Source of the DNA: Epiperipatus broadwayi
Lineage: Eukaryota > Onychophora > Udeonychophora > Euonychophora > Peripatidae
Length of the DNA stretch: 64,000 nucleotides
NCBI GenBank assembly: GCA_028023455.1
Contig: JAQFVV010012506.1
Coordinates: 3,150,714-3,214,713 of the forward strand
Reading direction: 5' to 3'
Each line of letters opens with the position of its first letter. Positions within the stretch are counted from its first letter, which is position 1. Shown here piece after piece: positions 11,416-22,854 of this stretch. The position numbers and the translations under genes were made by a program. The notes under the pieces are model-generated. The model did not search any database. It saw nothing but the letters and a program-made list of their open reading frames with translations, and had not been told where the DNA came from.

Positions 11416-13000
11416 CTTTATATAGCAAAGTTGGGTGCTCTATCTTCCATGAACACATCAAATTAGTAATTTGCCTATTTATTATTTGGTCTGTGTAGTC
11501 TTTTGAGATGAAGAACATAAACTCAAATACCCTTTTAGTTTGATTTCTTTTGGATTTTAAATTAGTAGTTGCTACACTCAGCTTTGGAAGATTTTTCTGA
11601 ACTGTTAAGGGAGTTTATTTTAGTTTTGTTTTTCCTTGACTAACTTCAGTTTGGTGTACATGTATATGAGGTAAATTTCTGTAGTGATTTCCCCTTACAA
11701 TGCCTGGAATCATTATTGTTTTTCCTTCTTATGTAAAGAATGGCATTCACAGTGGTTTCTTTCTTTTTTCTTCTCTGAGATTTTGTTAGATATATTTCTA
11801 GTGTTTATGTCTGTAGTATTCAGCTGTTCCACAACCTGCTGTATATTCTTAGCATTCATGCATAAGAGGGATTGCTCTACCTTCAGGAGTAGGTTGTTTA
11901 TAATGATGATAAATGTTTAGGGTTCTTAATTTGGAGCTTGGTGACAAAAAAATTGGTCAGTGTATTTTTGGGCATCTGTTTATACTTTTCCTGAAATAGC
12001 TGATAAAGTAATGCTTCCTCTTTATCCCTGTTCCAGAAACTCTTCACTATCAAGCCTGGTAGTCATCAAAAGTAGATGGGGTCTGGAACAAAGATTCCCA
12101 CCACATTAATGCAACACCTTGTAGATGTCTGTAGGCAATAATTATGTTTTCTCCTTCTGTTAGGATTTGATTTATTGTGAAATACAGGTCTAACATTCTC
12201 AAGTGTTCCATGGGGTTTTACTGGCTGATCCTTTAAAAACCTTGACCTTCACAAATTTGTTAATTGTGTTAATATGAGCCAGTTGACCAGGCATCCTATT
12301 CAACTCTAATGTGTTTATCTGTGGAGTCACTATTGGGGTGTCTGGGTTAGCTGGGTATCAGTTCAAAGATGTAGATTTGAAGTAGGGCTCTCTCATCACC
12401 TGGAGATTCTTTGGGACAATCTCCTTCTAACTTGTTATTGCATCCTTCCTTTTACCTACATCTTGTATTCTCAAATTTTGTACCCTGACATTGGTACTCA
12501 ATGGATGCAAACTGACATGCAATTGTTATATACATTTGGTCTATTCATTTTTGAGCCTCATCCAGGTTGTCAATGAGCCTTTCAACAGTGGTTTTACATA
12601 TAGTAACTTCTGACTCAGTTGACATTATCTTGTGTTCTAAGCACCCCATAGTCCGGCTTAAATCCCTATAGTTTCCTCACATCCTTTTTCTTCTGTATCT
12701 CACCTAGTAATAATCTGCTCTAATTCAATTTGAATATCTTGCAATGCCTTTTAGGTTTTAGCTCGATGCTTTCTTTGAGTTTCTTGTATTTCCCCCTTGA
12801 ATGTCTCATAGTTCTGGTACACCCCTACATATTGGGCATTGAGTTGATTAGTGGTGATACATTGAAATTCTTCAAACATTATTCAGCATCTCGTGACCAT
12901 TTATTCATCTCTTTTTGGACCTCTATCATAGCTTGTATCATTGAATCAAATATTCAATCAGATATTTGAATAAATTTTTAGAGTAATACAAATGAATGAC
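11416..13000 (-). pseudogene. gag-like region of the gypsy element
   Basis: Between the protease and the LTR the minus strand holds broken open frames, for example LKVEQSLLCMNAKNIQQVVE near 11900-11830. The position and the Lys/Gln/Leu-rich helical text fit Gag capsid. A clear zinc knuckle cannot be read through the damage near 11700-11760. The assignment is by position. Confidence 0.45.
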
Positions 13001-13019
13001 TGTTGCAGATTTTCACTTT

Positions 13020-13101
13020 TTTTTTCTAACCATGTCATATTTTACCTTAATTTCCACATTTTTTTTCTAACCATGTCATATTTCACCTTAATTTCCACAT
13101 T
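13020..13101. repeat. 41-bp tandem duplication
   Basis: Two nearly identical units contain ctaaccatgtcatattt then accttaatttccacatt, with starts 41 bp apart (ctaacc at 13026 and 13067). The location is between the gag-like region and the LTR of the gypsy remnant, in its leader. Confidence 0.9.
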
Positions 13102-13469
13102 AGTTTTATTCCTGATGTTTTAATTGTCTATATTTTAGCCTAAATTTTTTTTATATCGCCTGATTCACCTGTTTAAGTTTGAATTTATTGATTATTTTCT
13201 TATTTATTCTAGTCTCCATTTATTAACCTTGCATTCATAGCCTTACATAAACGTTTTGTAGCATAATTTGGTTTGGGTTTATCATGAAAGATATTTGATA
13301 GTTGATTGTGCTAATTATTTATTGGAGCATAAGGACAACAGTGGTTTTCAATTAACTAAGTTCATTGTATGAAAAATAAGCTCAGATAAAATGTTACTTT
13401 TTTTTAAAATTTCAGTCCAATGTTTGCACCTCCTAGAAACTAAGTTATGGATGAAGTATATGTTCATGT

Positions 13470-13490
13470 CCAGCATGTTTGGTACCAAAT
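13470..13490 (-). promoter_or_regulatory. LTR end and primer-binding-site-like sequence
   Basis: On the minus strand an LTR-like end, CCTGTTACA, is followed by TT and then TGGTACCAAACATG. A TGG start within a few bases of an LTR ending in CA is the standard layout of a tRNA primer-binding site. Together with the downstream pol order it fixes the orientation of the 9.2-13.7 kb element. Confidence 0.6.
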
Positions 13491-13682
13491 GTAACAGGTT
13501 ACATCTAACTATAGTTAGACCTAGGGGTCTTGGATAGGATACTGGAAATAATGCAATGATGTACATAATGTATCATTGCACCCTCTTCCAATAGATCAGC
13601 TCAATACTTATTTATTAAATTTTGATGCAATTTGGGTCATTTCATCCACATCTTACCCCTCTTTTGTTTCTGTTATGCCACA

Positions 13683-14543
13683 GTATTTGAACCCAGGGAA
13701 AATTCAAATTTGACTCCATTAACAGAGATGTATCTATGTATACTAATAATCAGATTACCTTATCAAAGTTATTATTAATGATATATATTTACCTAAAATC
13801 TCTAATAATTCATTTGCTAATATATGTGTAAAATACTGCTGTGTGTATATATAACGCATTGAATTTGTTGATGAATGCAATGAATGGTTCAATAAACTAA
13901 AGAAACTATATTAATTCAACAAGTTATATAACATTTATTTTATAAAAGAAAACATGAAAACATTAATAAAAAAGATTTGAATAATCCAATGTTTAGACAA
14001 TATTTACAAATGTAGACTAAAAAAATAAATACATGTAGCTTAAATGACAGTGATGAACATCTAACATTTGCACAATTTAATAATCTATAATTTCTACCTC
14101 AGTCTCAGTGATAGATATTCATATTGATGACACCATTATGTACAAAGTGATAATGATAAAAAAAGATTTAACAAAATTGCTTTAGTCAACTCAGATCTAA
14201 TTAGCTTAATTGTATTTACATTTGACATATCCATAGGCTCATATCATGGTCCAGTTCAATGATTCAAGATTTTTTTAACTGAAGACCTCCCCTTTCTTTG
14301 ACAAGTTAAATGTAACTCTTAACATGATAAGAAAGTAGATTCATTCAGAGAATTAATCATTTGCACTGAATAAAATCTAAATAACAAGAGTTAGATGAAC
14401 AAACAACAAATAAAAAAATTATGTTCTGTCAATGTACATGAAAATTGATGTTCTAAAAATGAAATTCTCACATCGAGGCTCAAATAATATTGATTGTAGT
14501 AATGAACAAAGATCAAGTATTAAAGAAGGGGACTGAACCCAAA
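13683..14543. other. AT-rich non-coding stretch
   Basis: Nothing recognisable as a gene. It may continue the intron of the minus-strand channel gene. Confidence 0.5.
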
Positions 14544-15726
<1,183 letters not shown>

Positions 15727-17746
15727 GGTCAATGAAAGTATCTTCAATGTATCCGCACTACATGGGCGCCATCTAGGCATTTGAATCTAGAAAAATTTAT
15801 ATAGTAGGCAAATACGTAAGTTAAGATTCAAAAATTTTCTTATATATATTATTTTGATCATTTGCCCAAGGTCATGGGCTCATAGAGTAGCAGAGATTTA
15901 GCATTTTTATAAGTTTTAATAGTTTTAGATTCTCAAAATATATTAATATTTAAAACAATAAAATAAAAAAAGCCACTGCCAGTAATTAACACACAAATAT
16001 ATTTTATTAACACACATTTAAAATTTGAGGAATAAATTTATTTTAGATTTTAACATTAATAATTTTTTTTAAATTTAAATTCAAATTATTATTTAAATAG
16101 ACTGCACAGATGGATATTTAAATTATATTTTACTTTAGTATGTTGAGCATAGATAGTCTACATAGATTTTTTTCATCCACTTAAAAACTTATCAAAACAT
16201 TCATTCAATCTCAGACTAAAAGTTCGTAGCCAACCCAATGTCAGCTTCCAGATATATATTTGCAACTAATGCAATATGAAGATGCTAGCATAAAACCATG
16301 CCAACAGGAATGTGCATCTGACAGCATGATATTATTTGAAGGAAATCATCCATGTCCAGAACAGGAAAGTACATCTGCCTGACTAAGGAATCATGTATAT
16401 AATTGTTTTTAAAGAGTGCTACATATAGGGGAGAGCGGTCTTTCTGCCATCTTATAAATCCCTGTCCATAGAGCTAGAAGGGGTCAATGGCACAGGAAAT
16501 ACCTCTGTGACCATTTCAATGATATGACTGCCTCTTTGGGGTCATGCATTCAGTTGGGCATGTTGCCCTGTATGCTAAACATGCTTCACATTACTTTAAT
16601 ATAAACACCCATATATCCCTCCACCAACACTGCCCTAACCACGAAACAAATAGCCTGAAATTAAAATCCCTTAAATTAAACATAAACAAATTTAAACAGT
16701 TATTAATCTTTATCCATGCAGCTATCTACACCCAACATTAATTTAATACATTTTATTTAACAGATAGAAATAAATAACCTAGTTAAATACAAACAGAAAT
16801 AATTAAATTAAAAAAATGGAAATGATTGAAATAGCAAACATATATAAAAGCAAATATTTATAATTGATTTAGAGTTCTATTCTTGGTCAGATAAGAGTAC
16901 ATTCATTTATATTACTTTTTTTGGATTACTTATTGACGTTATATGGTAATTATTTAAAAGAAAGTTCAATTGGTAAAAGTTTATACTTTACGGATTCTGC
17001 AGATTTTGAGGTCCATCTTCATGATCACTTATGCAGATTGTTTGTTCTTCCTTTTTAAAAATGAAGCCACTACTTGCCATTCCTTTTTGGTCTCTGTCAT
17101 AGGGAGGTCTCAGCTGGTTGTCCAAAAAATTAGATTTATTGCAGACTTCCACATTGTGAAAATCTGTAATATAGCTAGTTATAACGACATGTTCATAGTC
17201 AGCTCTCAGATAACAATTATAATAATAATTTGGCTTTTATATTTTTATTAGTCTCTTATCATCCAATCTTTGGATTCAACTGGCAAGATGTCACTAATTC
17301 TCTGGTGTTTCAATTACAGTCTGTGCTGACATTTCTCGTGTTTGCATTGGTCATTTAATTTCTTTGTACCCTCTTATCTGACCCTTTAATTTATTTTAAA
17401 TGCCTCAAGGGCCAGTTTGATTTTGAACAATCATTTAATTAATAAGACAATCATTTCCATTTTCTAAGATTATAGAAATCAACATTATTTCTATTTTCAA
17501 AAATATCAAATCTTTATATCTTTACCTTTTTACAAAAAAATTACTTTCAAATATTTTTATTTTTTAAAAGTTTTTAAAGTTGTCAATCGTGCGATCTATA
17601 TATATATATATATATATATATACGTTAAACAGTTTTTAAATTTCAGTTTTTAAGTTAAGTTTTTTTTCTTTTTAATAAATCAATTTTTATTTATGATCTT
17701 TTATTTTAATTTCAAAATAATGTGACGGGATATTATATTCCATTAC
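15727..17746 (-). repeat. 2-kb direct repeat copy 1 (3' LTR in the LTR-element reading)
   Basis: This block is collinear with 18466-20476. Both start ggtcaatgaaa, pass through the same landmarks (gcatttttataagttttaat; gggagagcggtctttctgcc; the ctatatata run) and end at gggatattatatt[ct]c[ag]ttacat. Differences are scattered substitutions and small indels, roughly one in twenty positions by eye. No protein can be read through both copies. With the PBS-like site at 18441-18458 this copy reads as the 3' LTR of a minus-strand element. Confidence 0.85.
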
Positions 17747-17952
17747 ATATCAGTAAACTTCGTCAAAAAACAAAAACATTAAAAAAAAGAATTTACTTAG
17801 TGTTAGTAATGACGTTACACAAATTGATTATACTAAATTTTTTTTAAAAGGACAAAACTTTGGTTATTAATGAAAAGACATAACTTTGGTTAGTAATTAC
17901 AAGAAAAAAAAATGCTGACTATTCTTTCTTTTTCACCCCAGCTGAGATTACA

Positions 17953-17961
17953 CCCCCTCCC
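17953..17961 (-). promoter_or_regulatory. polypurine-tract-like GGGAGGGGG
   Basis: On the minus strand this purine run is followed immediately by TGTAATCTCAGC, a TG start as expected of a 3' LTR. It lies about 200 bp upstream of the edge shared by the two repeats. If it is the true PPT, the 3' LTR is about 2.2 kb and the other LTR copy has lost its outer 200 bp. Confidence 0.4.
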
Positions 17962-18185
17962 TCAAGAGTTCCCTTTTCCCTACATTTCATTATTAACTTA
18001 GGCAAGTCAAAGAAGTTATATGATTTTAGACTTTTTTTTTAATTAAATTATGATTTATATTAATTATTACATTTTATTTCTCGCATTTATTTCTACATAT
18101 GTGCAATTTTCTTACTGGCAGTACTTTTTACACAAAATTCAAGTTTATATCTTTATATAATACAAAAAAGATCATCTGATTTCAG

Positions 18186-18440
18186 AAAAAATATTACTGG
18201 CTTAATTTTCAAGGTACTCATGGTTTATTAAACATCGGACTATAACTATACGTTAATACAAAAAATATATACTTATTTCAAAAAAAATATTACTGGCTTC
18301 ATAGATACTCATAGTTTATTAAATATTGGACTATAACATTACGTTAATACAAATATATATATACTCATTTTTAAAGAAAAATCTTACTGGCATGATTTAT
18401 TTTTAAAATTCTCAGGCCACTCATGGATTATTAAAGATTG
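18186..18440. repeat. three tandem units of ~95 bp
   Basis: Units are recognisable by tactgg (18195 and 18290) or tactggcatg (18386), followed by actcat[ag]g[ta]tTATTAAa and then ggactataac…acgttaataca. The last unit runs into the primer-binding-like site. They lie in the leader of the LTR-like element. Confidence 0.85.
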
Positions 18441-18458
18441 GCCCCATGTTGGGTGCCA
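18441..18458 (-). promoter_or_regulatory. primer-binding-site-like TGGCACCCAACATGGGGC
   Basis: An 18-base minus-strand sequence beginning TGG, seven bases downstream of the end of the 18466-20476 repeat. It resembles the TGGCGCCCAACGTGGGGC type of tRNA-primed site found in LTR retroelements. It sets the element's direction as minus. Confidence 0.6.
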
Positions 18459-18465
18459 CTTTAAC

Positions 18466-20476
18466 GGTCAATGAAAAGATCTTCAATGTATCTGCACTAC
18501 ATGGGCACCATCTAGGCATTTGAACCTAGAAAAATTTATATAGTAGGCAGATACGTAAGTTAAGATTCAAAAATTTTCTTATATATATTATTCTGACCAT
18601 TTGCCCAAGGTCATTAGTTCATAGAGTAGCAGAGATTTAGCATTTTTATAAGTTTTAATAGTTTTAGATTCTCAAAATATATTAATATTTAAAACAATAA
18701 AATAAAAGAAGCCACTGCCAGTAATTAACACACAAATATATATTATTAACGCACATTTAAAATTTGAGAATAAATTTATTTTAGATTTTAACATTAATAA
18801 TTTTTTTAAAATTTAAATTCAAATTACTATTTAAATAGACTGCACAGATGGATATTTAAATTATATTTTACTTTAGTATGTTGAGCATAGATAGTCTACA
18901 TAGATTTTTTTTCCACTTAAAAACTTATCAAAACATTCATTCAATCTCAGACTAAAAGTTCATAGCCAACCCAATGTCAGTTTCCAGATATATATTTGAA
19001 ATTAATGCAATATGAAGATGCTAGCATAAAACCATGCCAACAGGAATGTGCATCTGACAGCATGATATTATTTGAAGGAAATGATCCATGTCCAGAACAG
19101 GAAAGTGCATCTGCCTGACTAAGGAATCATGTATATAATTGTTTTTAAAGAGTGCTACATATGGGGGAGAGCGGTCTTTCTGCCATCTTATAAATCCCTG
19201 TCCATAGAGCTAGAAAAGGTCAATGGTGCAGGAAATACCTCTGTGACCATTTCAACAATATGACTGCCTCCTTGGGGTCATGCATTCAGTTGGGCACATT
19301 GCCCTGTATGCTAAACACACTTCACATTACATTAATATAAACACCCATATATCCCTCCACCAACACTGCCCTAACCACGAAACAAATAGCCTGAAATTAA
19401 AATCCCTTAAATTAAACAAACAAATTTAAACAGTTATTAATCTTTATCCATGCAGCTATCTACACCCAACTTTAATTTAATACATTTTATTTAACAGATA
19501 GAAATAAATAACCTAGTTAAATACAAACAGAAATAATTAAATTAAAAAAATGGAAATGATTGAAATAGCAAACGTATATAAAAGCAAATATTTATAATTG
19601 ATTTAGAGTTCTATTCTTGGTCAGATAAGAGTACATTCATTTATATTACTTTTTTTTTGATTACTTATTGACATTATGCGGTAATTATTTAAAAGAAAGT
19701 TCAATTGGTAAAAGTTTATACGTTACGGATTCTGCAGATTTTGAGGTCCATCTTCATGATCACTTATGTAGATTGTTTGTTCTTCCTTTTTAAAAATGAA
19801 GCCGCTACTTGCCATTCCTTTTTGGTCCCTAACTGTCATAGGGAGGTCTTAGCTGGTTGTCTCGAAAATTAGATTTATTGCAGACTTCCACATCGTAAAA
19901 ATCTGCAATATAGCTAGTTATAACGACATGTTCATAGTCAGCTCTCAGATAACAATTATAATAATAATTTGGCTTTTATATTTTTATTAGTCTCTTATCA
20001 TCCAATCTTTGGATTCAACTGGCAAGACGTCACTAATTCTCTGGTGTTTCAATTACGGTCCATGCTGACATTTCTGGTGTTTGCATTCATTATTTAATTT
20101 CTTTGTACTCTCTTATCTGACCCTTTAATTTATTTTAAATGCCTCAAGGGCCAGTTTGATTTTGAACAATCATTTAATTAATAAGACAATCATTTCCATT
20201 TTCTAAGATTATAGAAATCAACATTATTTCTATTTTCAAAAATATCAAATCTTTATATCTTTACTTTTTTTACAAAAAAAATACTTTCAAATATTTTTAT
20301 TTTTTTAAAAGTTTTTAAAGTTGTCCATCATGTGATCTATATATATATATACGTTAAACAGTTTTTAAATTTCAGTTTTTAAGTTAAGTTTTTTTTCTTT
20401 TTAATAAATCAATGTTTATTTATGATCTTTTATTTTAATTTTAAAATAATGTTACGGGATATTATATTTCGTTACA
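18466..20476 (-). repeat. 2-kb direct repeat copy 2 (5' LTR in the LTR-element reading)
   Basis: Partner of 15727-17746, same orientation and collinear over its whole length. Its outer edge ends in a (TA)n run at 20477 where copy 1 continues with unrelated sequence. So either this is the true edge or the outer part was lost here. It has no coding capacity. Confidence 0.85.
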
Positions 20477-22724
20477 TTATATATATATATATCATGATAA
20501 TTGATTCAAGAAATTGCATTATGCATTATTACTTCATTCTTATCTTAGTTGCTTCGTGAAATATTTGACCTTTGATCATAACTTAGATTGTTACAGTTTA
20601 TGCATTTTATCCTTGCTTGTGACATGTATAACATTTAATACCAATTAAGTGTTGTTGTACATATATATTTCTACTAATTTTTTTAGTGTTTTAACCTTGC
20701 TTCTTCTAACAATTGGGATGTGCCTTATTTTACTACCTGTATATAAGATTTTGCCATACACAACTTATTACTCAGCTACTTGATGACTATGCCTATATAG
20801 ATATGTGCATTTATTTACTCAGATTTCACAAATAATGTTAGCAAAACTTATCAATTTAGCCAGATATAAATATTGACCTGACCTAACCTAACATTATACA
20901 GTCTGCTAAAAATTGGTGTAGATACAATTTTAAGTTACCTCACAATATATATATATGAGTGACAGTGTATTTCCTTAGCCTATCTTTTCATTCATATATC
21001 AAGCAGTGTAAACTATAAAGTATAACACCAGAGTGTCAAGATGGGCTGCTTTTTATTGTCAGATCCATGATAGAAAAGTTGTTTGACTTTTTATTGTCAT
21101 ATCTGGGATAGTGCATTTATAAGATAAACATTGATTCTCAACTCCATTTAACTTCCATAATTTGATGATGTGCATCCTGGAAAGTGATCTGGTGTGGGGG
21201 TGTATGAACTTTGTAACCACAAGAAAAAGCACCTGTTATTTTTTACAAGATCAAACTTGACAAATCTAGAATCAACAGTTGTCTTGCTATACTTTCTCCA
21301 ACATCATAATGTAATATAAATATATATTTATCATAATATATAACAAGATAATCGTTTTTTAATTTATATTTACCCTCTAGATAAAAACAATAAATAATAG
21401 AATTCTATAATTAATGTCTATAAAAAATAACATTTAATTTTTATTTTGTGAAATACAGAATTAAATAAAATATTAAATAAAAACCTTTTAATGTATTTTA
21501 AATAATATGTAGTTTTTTTTTTAAAAATTAATAGTATTCAATAAATCACACCAGTTATTCTAGTTTTTTAAATAATTATGTCTAATTTTGGCTGTGTTCA
21601 TTTCTATTTTTCAAGTTTTGAATATAAATGTACATGTACTACATTGTGTGCCACGAAACTTATTTCAATGTTCCTTATTTTATGAAAAAAATAGCACACA
21701 CACATTCCTAACAAATAATATGTTTCATAATATACATACATGCTTAAAATAAAATTCATACAACAACTCATGTATTCAATTGTTTTTTCCAGAAAACCTG
21801 ACTGGTATTCTTATGTATAATGGTTGTGGTATTAGTCAATTATAATGTTGAAGAATGAAAAAGTCTTCCACTTTAATTTAATTTTTTGTGATGATAATTT
21901 TTTTACTATAATTAAATGTTATGATAGCAGTGGGTAAAGAAAATATTTTTTACAGTTTGCAAAAATAAGAATACAAAAGAACTTTTAAGAGAACTTTCAA
22001 AGAAGAAATGTTTCTTTTTTTTTTTAAAAAAAAAAAGTTGTTTACAATTTAAGAATAAGAATAATTTTATGAGGGAAAAATATGGGTACATTTAACATAT
22101 TATGTATATGTTTGACCTTTAATCATTTTATTATTATTAAAATAGAATATTTATTGACTTATAAGTGATTGGAATACTCTATTTTCCCATGTATGCATAT
22201 TTGTGTTCTTACATGTTTGCATTTTGTAAAGAATTTACTTCTATATCTCTGGAAAAGTAATTGTTTTGAGTTGTCAATCTATGAAAATAATATCCTTGTT
22301 TGTAAGTCAAAATTAGAACAATGTGATTGTTAATTATTCTTCAGATATTCCAGTATCAAATAATACTGGAATAGATTAGGTCTTATAGTGATAATATCTC
22401 TTTTTCACAGTCACAGCTTTTAGGTCTTTGCAATTCCAAAACTAGTTTTACACAATAATGATATTTGCAATACATAAATGGGATATATGTGTGTGAACAT
22501 CTAGATATTTTCTATAGGATTGTTTAGATAGTGCAAAGATAAAAAATACCTTTAAAGTCTATTTACTTTGTAGATTTTATATGCTTTTTACTCATAGTAT
22601 CTGATCGTTCAGAGTATTAATGATGACCAACATTATTAAAATGATCACAGCATTTTTGAGATAAAATTATATTTACTTATTCTTATGTAAGTAATGCAGT
22701 TGATGTATTGATTGCTCTGTGATA
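20477..22724. other. AT-rich stretch between the LTR-like element and the LINE
   Basis: No gene recognised. It contains short (TA)n runs, A and T homopolymers near 22010-22040, and a GC-richer patch at 21040-21240 that gives no recognisable protein. Confidence 0.5.
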
Positions 22725-22738
22725 TACCTACATTTTAT
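22725..22738. repeat. target-site duplication, left copy (tacctacattttat)
   Basis: Identical to 29871-29884. It lies just beyond the 3' end of the minus-strand LINE. Confidence 0.9.
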
Positions 22739-22854
22739 TTATAAATAATTTTATTGAAAAAACCATATGTAATAGTGATACAATTGTAAATCAAAAATAA
22801 TAGTTATCCATGTTAGTCAGGCAATCAAATGTTCTGATGTGGTTACTGGTGTTG
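22739..22854 (-). other. LINE 3' UTR
   Basis: 116 bp after the ORF2 stop. It carries AATAAA (22750-22755) and ends in an A/T-rich tail that merges with the duplicated target. The TCAATAAA[AG]TT core resembles the 3' end of the LINE fragment at 54.07 kb (atcaataaagtttac). Confidence 0.75.

Larger units (their letters stand above)
9175..13682 (-). mobile_element. degenerate Ty3/gypsy-type LTR retrotransposon, truncated 3' of the integrase zinc finger
   Basis: In minus-strand order the element reads: a partial 5' LTR ending CCTGTTACA at 13490, a primer-binding-like site, gag-like sequence, aspartic protease, reverse transcriptase, RNase H, and the start of integrase, where homology stops near 9175. 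This is the normal gypsy pol order. Many stops and frame changes make it inactive. No matching 3' LTR was seen below 9.2 kb, so the 3' half is deleted. It lies in the same orientation as, and upstream of, the DEG/ENaC exon, probably inside an intron. The outer (5') limit of the LTR is not resolved, and 13682 is only a candidate start (TGTGGCATAACA). Confidence 0.8.
17747..18465 (-). mobile_element. internal region of the LTR-like element (no coding capacity)
   Basis: About 720 bp between the two direct repeats. On the minus strand it starts with a primer-binding-like TGGCACCCAACATGGGGC (18441-18458), seven bases from the repeat edge. It continues through three ~95-bp tandem units and ends after a polypurine tract, GGGAGGGGG (17953-17961), followed by TGTAATCTC. 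There are no gag or pol motifs. Long LTRs with a short non-coding interior are the hallmark of TRIM/LARD-type non-autonomous elements, which use a relative's proteins. Confidence 0.6.

Noticed and set aside
16544-17251. Small plus-strand frames in the first 2-kb repeat as genes
   Set aside because: The second copy of the repeat does not keep them open, so they are chance frames in an LTR-like sequence.
20878-20892. Telomere-like cctaacctaac
   Set aside because: Only two short units; no array.
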